Assembly (NCBI GenBank): GCA_958296445.1
Contig: OY282565.1
Span: 3,769,570-3,833,569 of the forward strand
Length of the DNA stretch: 64,000 nucleotides
Direction: 5' to 3'
Origin: an uncultured Dehalococcoidia bacterium
Lineage (GTDB): Bacteria; Chloroflexota; Dehalococcoidia; Lucifugimonadales; UBA3495
Under the pieces are notes generated by a model, which was not told where the DNA came from, ran no database searches, and was given only the letters and a program-made list of their open reading frames with translations. The position numbers and the translations under genes are program-made. Shown one piece after another: positions 34,375-42,829 of the stretch; the first letter of the stretch is position 1; the number at the start of each line of letters is the position of its first letter.

Positions 34375-34915
34375 CCAACCCCCACTGCCCCCCCCATTCT
34401 ACCCCACCCCTCACGTCCATAACTACGCCAAACCACCCAAACCACCGCCACCAAACCCAAAACCACCCGCCCCCACCGAACACCAACCCCGTAGGGGCGC
34501 ACAGCCATGCGCCCAACATCCGCGCCCCCCACGTCCATAACTATGCCAAACCACCCAAACCACCGCCACCAAACCCACAACCACCCACCCCTACGCAATA
34601 CCCGTCACCTCGTAGGGGCGCACAGCCGTGCGCCCAGCATCCGCGCCCCCACGTCCACAACTATGCCAAACCATCCAAACCACCACCACCAAGCCCACAA
34701 CCACCCACCCCGACGCAATACCCGTCACCCCGTAGGGGCGCACAGCCGTGCGCCCAGCATCCCCGCCCCCCACGTCCATAACTACGCCAAACCATCCAAA
34801 CCGCCACCACCAAGCCCACAACCACCCACCCCTACGCAATACCCGCCACCCCGTAGGGGCGCACAGCCGTGCGCCCTGCATCCGCGCCCCCAGCGCCTGT
34901 GAGTATCGCAAGCCA
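34375..34915. repeat. Tandem array of 120-121-bp repeats carrying a REP-like palindrome
   Basis: The mark GTAGGGGCGCACAGCC recurs at 34491, 34612, 34732 and 34853, so the period is 121, 120, 121. Each unit carries the hairpin GGGCGCAC-AGCC-GTGCGCCC and a CCAAACCACC-rich segment, with a partial unit on the left. Long open frames on both strands are shadows of the repeat. It fills the gene-free stretch between trpB and the ClpN-like gene. Confidence 0.85.
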
Positions 34916-34950
34916 TCCGCCCCTACGAAATGCCAAACATCACTCCCTGC

Positions 34951-35433
34951 TCACATTGAGAACACCCCCTGCATAGCTCCCCTGATTCGATCAACTGAAA
35001 CACCAATATCGTCCAGACACTCCCCAACATCCCCATCGTCCAACAACAGCAAAATAGTCCGGCAAGCCAGCGCCAACGGCGCAGCATCCTCACCCAACAA
35101 TTGCCGCGCCCCCTCCACAATATCCGCCAAACGCTCCGACGCCTCCGCCTGCCGCCTCCGCCACTCCAATGGAACCGGCACGAACCTATGCCCCCCTGCC
35201 ACCTCCTCCTCTAGTGGTTGATACCACGGGTCCAAAGGCAAACTCCGGGCAGCCCAAACCCGCACGTCCCCAACGGACACCCCCAGCTCACAAGCAAGCT
35301 CCGCGTTAGCCTCCTCCAAATCCCGAAAACATACCCCCAGAAGATGCACCGGCGAGGGCGTGTGCCGCCCCGCCCGCGCATCGTCCAACGCAGCCCCCAA
35401 AATACTCATAGCGTGGTCGCTATGGGAGTCCAT
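34951..35433 (-). CDS. Stand-alone Clp N-terminal (ClpN)-like domain protein
   Basis: About 160 residues; ATG 35433 has AAGGAG eight bases upstream. Two similar halves: HAMSILGAALDDARAGRHTPSPVHLLGVCF..LACELGVSVGDVR and ASERLADIVEGARQLLGEDAAPLALACRTILLLLDDGD..LDDIGVSVDRIR. Each looks like one Clp R repeat (helix, HLL-type helix, then a Gly-Val turn). Such free ClpN-like proteins may be adaptors for ClpC/ClpA proteases. The match is by pattern only. Confidence 0.5.
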   Translation of the reverse strand: MDSHSDHAMSILGAALDDARAGRHTPSPVHLLGVCFRDLEEANAELACELGVSVGDVRVWAARSLPLDPWYQPLEEEVAGGHRFVPVPLEWRRRQAEASERLADIVEGARQLLGEDAAPLALACRTILLLLDDGDVGECLDDIGVSVDRIRGAMQGVFSM

Positions 35434-35621
35434 CAACATTGCTCCTTATCTAATGATGGCGCAACTGATGGCGCAACAGCCGCAAGCCTAAACCTGCCCA
35501 CCCCACCCGCCAAAACAAAATGTCCGGGAAATCAAAAAAATCCTGTTGATTGCCTTGCGGGGGCAAAATAGCGCATAGCAACGCCCCCTCAAACGCGCCC
35601 CAAACAGAGGACACCCTGAAA

Positions 35622-35906
35622 ATGAAGCCAAGAAAACCGAAGTAGCATTTCCTAGCCGCTTTCCTGTTTCTCGCCCTAATATCCGGGGCCGCCTGCCGGG
35701 AAGCCGCGCCACCACCGACGCCAACCCCAACCCCAACGCCCCAAGCGACCGCGCCCCCGACGGCAACCCCCGCGCCCGTACCAACGGCTGCCCCAACTCC
35801 AACGCCGACAGCCACTCCAACGCCAACCCCGGCGCCCCTTCCCACGGCCACGCCCGCGCCGGATACCGCCCGGGCAGGAGAGCAAATAGACTGGGACGAT
35901 TGCTCA
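35622..35906 (+). other. Lipoprotein signal and Pro/Thr linker region with in-frame TAG
   Basis: In frame with the hydrolase downstream, ATG 35622 begins MKPRKPK, then TAG (35643-35645), then HFLAAFLFLALISGAAC, a lipoprotein signal with lipobox SGAAC, then ~50 residues of alternating Pro and Thr/Ala (PTPTPTPTP type). AGAGGA lies ahead of the ATG. This is clearly the natural head of the hydrolase, cut by one nonsense codon. TAG ends other genes here (for example glcD), so recoding is unlikely. Confidence 0.75.
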
Positions 35907-37310
35907 GTGGAATTGGTAAGCGGCGAATCCGTTGAAATCGATTGCGCAGCTATAGAAGTCCCCGCCGACTACCGGGATCCCGAAGGCGCCAGCATCTACC
36001 TCGTCCTCTACGTACATCGCGCCACCTCCCCGGCCCAGCGGATAGGCTATCTGTTTATCAACCCCGGCGGGCCGGGAGTCAGCCCCTATGACCATGTTAT
36101 CTCCGCTCCCCTCGGGCAGTTCACCGATGAAATCGTCCAGCGTTTCGACATCGTCGGGCTCGAGCCTCGCGGCGTCGGGTTTTCCGAGCCCGAGTTCGCT
36201 TGCGGCGCACCCGGCGAGCAGCTCGACCTGCTCAACTCCATCGAGGGCGACTTAATTGACACCCCCGAGGAAATAGCCATCGCCGAAGCCGCCGCCAACC
36301 TGTGCATCGAGTCAATGGGGCCGGCCGGCGGCCTGTTGCACAGCGAATACGTCGCTAGGGATATGGATGAACTACGCAAGATCCTAGGCGCCGATCAAAT
36401 CTCTTATTTCGGATGGTCTTACGGCTCGGTTCTGGGAGTCTGGTACGCCACCCTCTTTCCCCAATCGGTCAGAGCAATGGTTGTTGACGGCGCCGACAAC
36501 CCGGTTGACCAAGCCTTCACCCAAGAAGAACGCATCGCCCAAGATATGGATGAAATCTTGCCCCAAGAAGAACAGCTCACCCGGGCGCTGACAGCGTGCG
36601 CCGCGCCGGAATGTCCGATATACAACGACGGAGACCCCATTGGCTACTATATGCAGGCCGCGAAAAAACTGCACTTGGTAAACAGCGCGGCAGGAAATCT
36701 TCCCGAAGCCGGCTATTTTGGAGTGGTTTCGGCCCTGTACAGCGAAGGGCTATGGCCTAAGCTATGGAATGGCCTGTTCCAGCTTAACGAGAACGACGAC
36801 CCGGCCATTATGATCGAACTCGCCGCGGCACAATTGGTGGGATCCGACCCCACTGCTCCCAGCTTCACCGGACACGTAAATTGCCTAGACGGCCTGACAC
36901 TGAAACCGGAATATGACCGCGCCACTCAACTGGAAGACTCCGCAATCTCTAACGACATCGCCAAAGAAAGGTTCCCCTTGCTGACGGCAATTGAAAGCAA
37001 TAGTCATAGCGCCTGCCCTTTCTATGACCAGTTCGCCCCGGCCCCCCTCCAAGGGCCGCTGGACGGCGGAGGCGCAGCCATACTGGTGATCGGCAACCAC
37101 GAAGACCCGACTACTCCGTTCACTGAATCCGAAGAACTGGTAAACGAGACACTCAACAACGGCTACCTGCTGGAGACCGCCCACTTCCAGCACACTGTCT
37201 ATCCTCACAACAAGTGCGTCAACGCCCACGTCCACCGTGCACTGATTGACGGAATATACCCCAACGAGCGGCACACATTCTGCGAGCGGGAGGATTGGGC
37301 CAACCCCTAA
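35907..37310 (+). CDS. Alpha/beta hydrolase, tripeptidyl-aminopeptidase-like (TAP C-terminal)
   Basis: 467 codons from GTG 35907 as the longest uninterrupted frame; coding continues in frame upstream to a lipoprotein signal broken by TAG. FINPGGPGVSPYDHV is the oxyanion region, YFGWSYGSVLG carries the nucleophile Ser, NHEDPTTPF the Asp and TVYPHNKCVN the His region; the C-terminal ~100 residues are TAP-like. Relatives are secreted peptidases or esterases. Plus strand, opposite to the trp genes around it. Without its signal the protein would stay inside the cell and is probably inactive as an exported enzyme. Confidence 0.82.
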   Translation: MELVSGESVEIDCAAIEVPADYRDPEGASIYLVLYVHRATSPAQRIGYLFINPGGPGVSPYDHVISAPLGQFTDEIVQRFDIVGLEPRGVGFSEPEFACGAPGEQLDLLNSIEGDLIDTPEEIAIAEAAANLCIESMGPAGGLLHSEYVARDMDELRKILGADQISYFGWSYGSVLGVWYATLFPQSVRAMVVDGADNPVDQAFTQEERIAQDMDEILPQEEQLTRALTACAAPECPIYNDGDPIGYYMQAAKKLHLVNSAAGNLPEAGYFGVVSALYSEGLWPKLWNGLFQLNENDDPAIMIELAAAQLVGSDPTAPSFTGHVNCLDGLTLKPEYDRATQLEDSAISNDIAKERFPLLTAIESNSHSACPFYDQFAPAPLQGPLDGGGAAILVIGNHEDPTTPFTESEELVNETLNNGYLLETAHFQHTVYPHNKCVNAHVHRALIDGIYPNERHTFCEREDWANP

Positions 37311-37317
37311 CCCAGAA

Positions 37318-37910
37318 ATTGCAAGACCACTCCCACCGTCTACCACTCCAAGCAATGCCCCGTCACCCTAAGCAAAGCCCCGTCACCCCATGCAATGCCT
37401 TGCCACTCCAAGCAAGCTGCCTGTCATTCCGAACAACTGTCCATCATTCCGGACGCTGTCTGTCATTCTGAGTATTCTTAACGTGCGCTGTAATTGCCGT
37501 TGCGATTGCGCCCCGCACCGTCATTCCCGCGAAAGCGGGAATCCACAGCCCCGGCCCAATACGGCCTTCGCTTCACCGGAGCGTCTGGATTCCCGCTTTC
37601 GCGGGAATGACGGGATGATTTCGGCAATATCAACACACGCTAAGAACACCTCATTCTAAGCAACTGTCTATCATCCCGGGCGCCGTCTGTCATTTTAAGC
37701 AATGCCCCGTCACCCTAAGCAAATCCCTGCCACTCTGAGCAAACCCCTGTCATTCTGAGCAATGCCCCGTCACTCTAAGCAAATCCCTGCCACTCCAAGC
37801 AAAACCCTGCCACCCTGAGCAAAGCTCTGCCACCCTGAGCAAAGCGAAGAATCCCACCTTGGCCGGCAACACCATTCCCTTAGCCCAAAGCAACAAAGAA
37901 AAACCTCGCA
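37318..37910. repeat. Degenerate Family A array with a nested Family B MITE
   Basis: The stretch begins AGAAATTGCAAGACC, a worn Family A end, then repeats units of CTGTCATTCTGAGCAA and variants (CCCCGTCACCCTAAGCAA) some fifteen times, and ends with GCGAAGAATCCCACCTTGGCC and a worn right end near 37885-37900. A Family B MITE sits inside at 37471-37650. No gene lies between the hydrolase and trpF. Confidence 0.65.
37471..37650. mobile_element. Family B MITE (IS1-like ends), 180 bp
   Basis: The left end is AGTATTCTTAACGTGCGC, and the right end reads CACACGCTAAGAACACC, its inverted counterpart. Flanks TCATTCTG (37463-37470) and TCATTCTA (37651-37658) look like an 8-bp target duplication with one change. 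The body holds two REP palindromes (CCCGCGAAAGCGGG and CCCGCTTTCGCGGG). The ends match those of the IS1-family element at 50110-50948, which could mobilise it. Confidence 0.75.
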
Positions 37911-37938
37911 ACCCCCTCCCCAACCCCGCCAGCCAGAC

Positions 37939-38625
37939 TCACGCAGCCCCGCTCAACGCAGCATCGGCGTGCCGCGCATTTTCGACAAACCGCTGAATCT
38001 TGCGCCGGTCTTTCCGCCCCAAAGTCTCCACCCCGCTAGACACATCAACCCCCCAAGGCCGCACAATGCTAATAGCCCGGCCCACATTAGCCGGAGTAAG
38101 CCCCCCGGCCAGCAAAAAAGAGTAGCCGCGGCGAGCCAGCGACGCCGCCACATCCAAACTGAAGCCCTGCCCGGTGCCGCCCTGCAACCCCTCAACCAGC
38201 CTATCCAGCGTAACCAGACAGCCGGATTCGCCATATTCCCAAACCTGCCCGGCCAATTCCGGCGCATCATCCAAGCCTTTAACCGACGCCGGAACGTGTA
38301 TAACCTTAATGACCTGGCAACCCGTTTCCGCAACGCCCGCCGCGTATTCCACGCTCTCCCGCCCGCACAATTGCGCCGCATCCAGCCCGCAGCGGGCAAC
38401 AACGGCGTTCACCTCATCCAGCGGCTGGTCCGCAAACAACCCCACCATACGCGGCAACCTCCCCCCCAACCCCCGCACCGCCCCCACAATCTCCTCAGCA
38501 GCGTCCGGCGCAACAAGCCGCCGCCGCTCCGGCACAAAGACAATGCCAATAAAATCAGCCCCGGCCTCAGCAGCAACACAAGCATCCCCAACGCTGCCAA
38601 CCCCGCAAATCTTCACCCGTATCAT
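37939..38625 (-). CDS. trpF: Phosphoribosylanthranilate isomerase
   Basis: 228 residues. VKICGVGSVGDACVAAEAGADFIGIVF is the TrpF start with the catalytic Cys, QLCGRES the second block, TLDRL..GTGQGFSLD the catalytic Asp block, and LLAGGLTPANVGRAI and GVDVSSGVETLG the phosphate-binding end. The third step of tryptophan synthesis after TrpD. Start ATG 38625. Separated from trpC by Family A elements. Confidence 0.93.
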   Translation of the reverse strand: MIRVKICGVGSVGDACVAAEAGADFIGIVFVPERRRLVAPDAAEEIVGAVRGLGGRLPRMVGLFADQPLDEVNAVVARCGLDAAQLCGRESVEYAAGVAETGCQVIKVIHVPASVKGLDDAPELAGQVWEYGESGCLVTLDRLVEGLQGGTGQGFSLDVAASLARRGYSFLLAGGLTPANVGRAISIVRPWGVDVSSGVETLGRKDRRKIQRFVENARHADAALSGAA

Positions 38626-38644
38626 ACATCAACCCACATAATCA

Positions 38645-38813
38645 AGAAAATTGCGAAATTACTTCCGCTATCTGTAACTCCACCCTTTTGTCATCCTGCC
38701 CTTTTGTCATTCTGAGCACTGTCTGTCATTCTGAGCAAAGCGAAGAATCCCACCTTGGCCAACGACACCCTTCCCTTAGCTCAGGCCACCAAAGAGGAAT
38801 TTCGCAATTCTCT
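38645..38813. mobile_element. Family A MITE-like element between trpF and trpC
   Basis: Left end AGAAAATTGCGAAATTAC, right end GGAATTTCGCAATTCTCT; the body holds three TTTTGTCAT/GTCATTCTGAGC units and GAAGAATCCCACCTTGGCC. About 169 bp. Together with the half element at 38866 it fills the gap between trpF and trpC. Confidence 0.7.
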
Positions 38814-38865
38814 CAATAATCCTGAAAATCCAAGAATCCCGAAAATCCTGATTCAGACAATCATC

Positions 38866-38928
38866 AACAAAATTGCGAAATTACCTTCCGCCCCCTGTCA
38901 TTCTGAGCAAAGCGAAGAATCCCGCTAA
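38866..38928. mobile_element. Half Family A element
   Basis: Left end ACAAAATTGCGAAATTACC followed by GTCATTCTGAGCAAAGCGAA and GAATCCCGC, with no right end. It lies immediately past the trpC stop codon. Confidence 0.55.
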
Positions 38929-38944
38929 CCCCAAAAACCCCAAT

Positions 38945-39736
38945 TCAGCCAGCGCCCCCGGACAATTCGCGCACTTTGGCCGCCACATCCGGGGCAGTCA
39001 CCAACGCCTCGCCCACCAGCACGGCGTTGACCCGGTAGCGGTTGAGCGACCGCAAATCATCGCGGCTGAAAATCCCGCTTTCGCTGACCAGCACCCGGCC
39101 CCTAGGCACCAACGGGGCCAGCCGCCCGGTAACCGCCAAGTCGGTGGTAAAAGTGTGCAAGTCCCGGTTGTTGATGCCGATGATTTCCGCCCCTGCCTCC
39201 AGGGCCGTTTCCAGTTCCCCTTCATCGTGAACCTCGACCAAACACTGCATCCAGAGCGATTGCGCCCTTTCCAGCAGTTCCTTCAGCAGCGACGGCTCCA
39301 GAATAGCGACGATAAGCAACAACCCGTCGGCCCCAGCGGCGCGAGCCTCATAGACCTGATAAGGGTCAAAAATAAAGTCCTTACGCAACACCGGAGCCCG
39401 TCCCGACGCCCCCGACTGCTTGATGCTGGAAAGATGGGCCAGCTCGCCCTGAAAGCGCGGGTCGGTAAGACAAGAAACCGCCGCCGCGCCATTGGCGACA
39501 TAGGTTCCGGCCAGCCGCACCGGGTCGAAGTCCGGCGCCAGCAGCCCGCGGGACGGCGACGCTTTCTTCACCTCGGCAATCAGCCGGACGCCGCCGCCGA
39601 TGAGCGCCCCCGACAGGTTCAGGGGCCGCGCCTGCTCCGCCGCCGCCCGCTCCACCGCCGCCAACGGCGCCCCCCGCTTGGCCGCCGCCACCTCCCCCCG
39701 CTTCGCCGCCACAATTTCGTCAAGAATGCTGGGCAT
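38945..39736 (-). CDS. trpC: Indole-3-glycerol-phosphate synthase
   Basis: 263 residues. PSILDEIVAAKRGEVAAAK is the N-terminal helix; RLIAEVKKASPSRGLL carries the substrate Lys, VLRKDFIFDPYQVYEARAAGAD the catalytic block, EVHDEGELETALEAGAEIIGINNRDL and VSESGIFSRDDL the rest of the barrel. Start ATG 39736, one base past the DUF2283 stop, so the DUF4258-DUF2283 pair is transcribed ahead of it. Confidence 0.95.
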   Translation of the reverse strand: MPSILDEIVAAKRGEVAAAKRGAPLAAVERAAAEQARPLNLSGALIGGGVRLIAEVKKASPSRGLLAPDFDPVRLAGTYVANGAAAVSCLTDPRFQGELAHLSSIKQSGASGRAPVLRKDFIFDPYQVYEARAAGADGLLLIVAILEPSLLKELLERAQSLWMQCLVEVHDEGELETALEAGAEIIGINNRDLHTFTTDLAVTGRLAPLVPRGRVLVSESGIFSRDDLRSLNRYRVNAVLVGEALVTAPDVAAKVRELSGGAG

Positions 39737-39737
39737 T

Positions 39738-39944
39738 TTAAGGCACCGTCACCTCTTGATGTTTGACCATACTGGTAAAGCACCCCATAACAAAGTCCCT
39801 GGCCCCTTGAATCTCAAACAGCACCGGCACCCCCTCACTGTCAAAATGCGTGATTATGCCCTCTACTTCCTCAGCATAGTCAATATCGCCTCCCTCCAGT
39901 TCCACCATCAGAATGTCCACGTCTGGGCTGTACTTAAATTTCAT
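39738..39944 (-). CDS. DUF2283 protein, paired with DUF4258
   Basis: 68 residues: KFKYSPDVDILMVELEGGDI, YAEEVEGIITHFDSEGVPVLFEI and a short tail follow the DUF2283 pattern (strand, Asp-rich turn, strand). It overlaps the DUF4258 gene by 11 bp, as paired small genes often do. The pair behaves like toxin-antitoxin-type or mobile small modules in many genomes; the activity is not known to me. Confidence 0.8.
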   Translation of the reverse strand: MKFKYSPDVDILMVELEGGDIDYAEEVEGIITHFDSEGVPVLFEIQGARDFVMGCFTSMVKHQEVTVP

Positions 39945-40203
39945 ATCTGCTTCTCCTCGCCGGGTATGCTGTAACTACAATAATTTCTCCGTTCTCTTCA
40001 TATATCACTCGCAATATGTGCTGGCTATCCAGTGGAAAATGAATTATTGACCTATCTTGATTTCCTTGAAAAACGTTATTTGGGTGTCTCAAACCATCAA
40101 TTATTTGGTCCTGATAAAAAATAAACCCACGTCTGGCTGCAATTGCCATTTTCTCGTATGCATGGTGAGTAAAACGTATTGGCTTCAGTGGCAACATACT
40201 CAA
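39934..40203 (-). CDS. DUF4258 protein
   Basis: 89 residues: IRFTHHAYEKMAIAARRGF (the RFT-HA-KM pattern of DUF4258), QIIDGLRHPNNVFQG and LRVIYEENGEIIVVTAYPARRSRY. The fold resembles RelE/ParE-type toxins. Overlaps the DUF2283 partner downstream. Start ATG 40203 (or 40197). The codon use and AT-richer sequence of this pair differ from trpC and trpD around them, which suggests later insertion into the trp cluster. Confidence 0.78.
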   Translation of the reverse strand: MSMLPLKPIRFTHHAYEKMAIAARRGFIFYQDQIIDGLRHPNNVFQGNQDRSIIHFPLDSQHILRVIYEENGEIIVVTAYPARRSRYEI

Positions 40204-40261
40204 AACTCCTTGCCATCAAAATTTCGTTTCCCGATAAACGCGCCATCAGTTTGAGCCACTG

Positions 40262-40546
40262 CTACTCCTGTATCTCCATAAGCTCAGTAGCCAGAGCGTT
40301 AATAAGATGCGAGTTGCCGCAAGTCTGGCAGGCTATCACCATGAAAATCTCCATCGTGCCGCCGCTCGTGAACTTTCCCCACCGGAAAGATTTTACTTCA
40401 ACGGGTTCGGCACTGATAGCCCAAGTGCTTTCGTGGCAGACCGCGCACGGACGCTCTCCCCCTTCCCAATACTTATCCAGCCACTCATAAACTTTACCAC
40501 GATTGAGTTCGTTCGATTTGATAGCATCCATCATCATAGCGTTCAC
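40262..40546 (-). CDS. Small zinc-ribbon-like protein
   Basis: 94 residues with two Cys pairs, CAVCHES at about residue 34 and CQTCGNS at about residue 74, fit to bind one zinc. Between them an amphipathic strand region (FRWGKFTSGGTMEIFMVIACQ). No catalytic motif, no TM segment. Family not recognised. Start ATG 40546 followed by several more Met codons, so the exact start is open. Lies between trpD and the DUF4258 gene. Confidence 0.6.
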   Translation of the reverse strand: MNAMMMDAIKSNELNRGKVYEWLDKYWEGGERPCAVCHESTWAISAEPVEVKSFRWGKFTSGGTMEIFMVIACQTCGNSHLINALATELMEIQE

Positions 40547-40587
40547 CCCCTCCGGTTCGCCATCGCCCAGGAACCGCCCGTTCCCTG

Positions 40588-40665
40588 CCGCATTCCCGTT
40601 CCCTGCATCATTCCCGTTCCCTGCATCATTCCCGTTCCCTGCATCATTCCCGTTCCCTGCCGCGT
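40588..40665. repeat. 18-bp tandem repeat
   Basis: The unit CATTCCCGTTCCCTGCAT is repeated about four times in direct array between the zinc-ribbon gene and trpD. Short, identical units point to recent slippage. No gene overlaps it. Confidence 0.8.
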
Positions 40666-40693
40666 TATTGTAACCCTTGGCGCGAAAAATTGC

Positions 40694-41725
40694 TCAACCC
40701 CCCCCCTGGCTCAGCTCCACCAGCGCCTCCAGCTTGCGGCGGGCGGCGCCGCGGTCTATCGCTAGGGCCGCAACCTGTATCCCCCCGGAAATGTCGGCCA
40801 CCGCGCCGGCCGCCAGCAAAACCCCGGCGGTGTTGAGCAGCACGGCGTCACGGATCGGCCCCCCCTCGCCGCGCAGCAACCGGAGCATAATACCGGCGTT
40901 CACCCCCCTATCGCCGCCGCGCAGGTCTTCCACCGAGCATGGCGGCAGCCCCGTGTCGGCGGCCCGCAGCGTCCAGCTCTCCACCCGCCCGTCGCGCAGC
41001 TCCCACACCGACGTGTCGCCCGACAGCGAAATTTCGTCCATTCCCCCGTCGCCGTGAACCACCAATGTGCGCTGCGAACCCAGCAGCCGCATCACCTCCG
41101 CCATCTTCTCCCCCAGTTGAGGATAGGCCACGCCGATGAGCTGCCGCTGCGCCCCTGCCGGATTGGTCAGCGGCCCCAGAATGTTAAAAACGGTGCGAAT
41201 GCCGATTTCCCGGCGCACCGGCGCGGCGTGGCGCATAGAGGGATGAAAGGCTTGCGCGAACATAAATCCGATGCCGCCGTCTTCGATGCACCGCTCCACC
41301 GCGTCCGGCGGCAAGTCAACGCGCACCCCCAGCGCTTCCAGCACATCGGCGGCGCCGCAGCTCCCCGACGCGGCGCGGTTGCCGTGCTTGGCTATCCGCA
41401 CCCCGGCCCCCGCGGCCACCAGCGCCGCCGCCGTCGAAATGTTGAAAGTGTTGGTTCCGTCGCCCCCGGTGCCTACCGAATCCACCAGCACCCCCCCGGC
41501 CCGCACCTTGAGGGAAAACTCGCGCATAACCGTCGCCATCCCCGCGATTTCCCCGGTAGACTCCCCCTTCAGCCGCAGCGCAGTCAAAAAGGAACCCAGT
41601 TGCCCCGGCGTCGCCCCCCCCTCCATTATCTGCCGCATCACCGCCGCCGCCTGCTCCATACTCAAGGACTGCCCAACCACCACCCAATCAATTGCTTCAC
41701 GAATTTCCAACGCTCGCTGCTCCAA
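40694..41725 (-). CDS. trpD: Anthranilate phosphoribosyltransferase
   Basis: 343 residues. VDSVGTGGDGTNTFNIST is the PRPP-binding loop, AKHGNRAASGSCGAADVLEALG the anthranilate site, and FAQAFHPSMRHAAPVRREIGIRTVFNILGPLTNP is the TrpD signature block. VVHGDGGMDEISL completes the metal site. Start ATG 41725. Upstream lie the remains of a toxin-antitoxin pair. Confidence 0.95.
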   Translation of the reverse strand: MEQRALEIREAIDWVVVGQSLSMEQAAAVMRQIMEGGATPGQLGSFLTALRLKGESTGEIAGMATVMREFSLKVRAGGVLVDSVGTGGDGTNTFNISTAAALVAAGAGVRIAKHGNRAASGSCGAADVLEALGVRVDLPPDAVERCIEDGGIGFMFAQAFHPSMRHAAPVRREIGIRTVFNILGPLTNPAGAQRQLIGVAYPQLGEKMAEVMRLLGSQRTLVVHGDGGMDEISLSGDTSVWELRDGRVESWTLRAADTGLPPCSVEDLRGGDRGVNAGIMLRLLRGEGGPIRDAVLLNTAGVLLAAGAVADISGGIQVAALAIDRGAARRKLEALVELSQGGG

Positions 41726-41755
41726 TCGGAATGTATACCTTCCCGATGCTGTAGG

Positions 41756-42054
41756 CTATAACGGAAAGTCGGACGCCCTTAACCGTTGCGCCCCGTGTAT
41801 AATTTTCGCTATTTCCACGTCATCGCCAGTCAAAAAGTACAGCAACCTGTAGTTTTCCACGACAATTTGCCGCACATCCCAACGATTGAATTCCGATACT
41901 ACCCGGCCCATCCTAGGAAAATCAGCCAGATAATCCCCTATGTCCATAACACGCTGATAGAAAAATCAGCGTATTCGGGAGAGTTTCGCGCAATGTCCAG
42001 ACAAATTACTTCCAACTCGGCAAGACTTCTTGCCAGCCAGATTACCCGCGCCAT
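41756..42054 (-). pseudogene. ParE/RelE-type toxin with frameshift (TA1)
   Basis: ATG 42054 starts ARVIWLARSLAELEVICLDI and reads to EYADF; then a T5 run (A5 at 41961-41965 on the plus strand) lacks one base and the frame meets TAG. Adding one base rejoins it to YQRVMDIGDYLADFPRMGR and IRQ-type core VRQIVVENYRLLYFL, giving a normal 99-residue ParE. It overlaps the antitoxin-like gene by 13 bp. Either the toxin is dead or the base is missed in assembly. Confidence 0.7.
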
Positions 42055-42434
42055 TTAGCGAACCGCCGTTTGACTTCTTCGTGGGGAACGCCATCGCCTT
42101 CCGAGCTTTGTTTTCTCGCAAGCTCAATTCCATAGAATAGAACCAGCTTATACATAGCTTCGTTGACTGTTTCCTCTACAGCATCGTCTGATAAGAGCTG
42201 CATCAACTCTACCAACTCGGTTCTGGTAGTAGTCAATTTCCTTTGCTCTTCAACATCAACAGGATTGCTGATGTCGCGCCGCCAGTGGTCTTGCGGGCGC
42301 AGAGGATTGTATCCCGCGATTATCGGCGCAACCTCTTTATCATATAGAGGACGCAGGCAGTCGAATGCCTGGAAAAAGGTTGGGCAGTCGGGCAGCCCTT
42401 TCACCAGTCTGATTATTTCTTCTTTCGCCGTCAT
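42042..42434 (-). CDS. Antitoxin-like protein of TA1 (enlarged)
   Basis: 130 residues from ATG 42434 (GGAGG upstream). The first 16 residues (TAKEEIIRLVKGLPD) and the last ~60 (ELMQLLSDDAVEETVNEAMYKL, GVPHEEVKRRFAKWRG) match the 64-residue antitoxin of TA2. Between them is an extra ~55-residue stretch (TFFQAFDCLRPLYDKEV, PQDHWRRDISNP), which may be an insertion or a fused unit. Overlaps the toxin ATG by 13 bp in the same way as TA2. Confidence 0.6.
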   Translation of the reverse strand: MTAKEEIIRLVKGLPDCPTFFQAFDCLRPLYDKEVAPIIAGYNPLRPQDHWRRDISNPVDVEEQRKLTTTRTELVELMQLLSDDAVEETVNEAMYKLVLFYGIELARKQSSEGDGVPHEEVKRRFAKWRG

Positions 42435-42469
42435 CACTCCTCCGGTGCGCCATGCTGCGCTACTCGTCT

Positions 42470-42575
42470 GAGCAAACACCTGTCATTCTGAGCAAAGCGA
42501 AGAATCCCACCTTGGGCAATGAGACCCTTCCCTTCGCTTAGAGTAACAAAGGGCAATTCCGCAATTTTCGCCGTC
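42470..42575. mobile_element. Family A element, right half
   Basis: CTGTCATTCTGAGCAAAGCGAA, GAATCCCACCTTGGGCAATG and a right end GGGCAATTCCGCAATTTT. The left terminal repeat is missing; the element starts within the antitoxin gene's 5' flank. It sits between TA1 and the trpG fragment. Confidence 0.55.
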
Positions 42576-42583
42576 ATCACCCC

Positions 42584-42829
42584 TCCGGTTCGCCATGCTG
42601 CGCTACCCCGCTATACCGCGCTACCCGGTAGAGATAGTTCTGCAACAGCCGTTTGCCTTCCGGCGTCATTATAGACTCCGGGTGAAACTGCACCCCCTCC
42701 ACCGGATGCTCCTTTTGCGGTGCGGGCGGTCACCTCCAGAGAGTCCGGCACCGTCTCCGGGTACACCACCAACGAATGGTAGCGGATGACCTCAAAGGGG
42801 TTGGGCAGCCCGGCCAGCATCCCCGACTA
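42584..42829 (-). pseudogene. trpG 3' fragment (duplicate)
   Basis: Nucleotide-level copy of 43331-43600 of trpG, including [20 protein letters not shown] and [15 protein letters not shown], but with an internal deletion of about 30 bp that shifts the frame before the conserved C-terminal [12 protein letters not shown] segment. Its 5' border coincides with the truncated 3' end of parE2, so trpG was partly duplicated around or by the toxin-antitoxin unit. Confidence 0.8.

Noticed and set aside
34491..34870. Regular direct repeats resembling a CRISPR array
   Set aside because: The whole 120-bp unit is conserved, without short repeats alternating with unique spacers, and no cas gene is near.
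35643..35645. TAG read as a sense codon (alternative code)
   Set aside because: TAG ends other intact genes in the window, for example glcD at 22410, so a nonsense mutation is simpler.
40588..40665. Short direct repeats as a CRISPR or origin iteron array
   Set aside because: Contiguous 18-bp units without spacers and no replication gene nearby.
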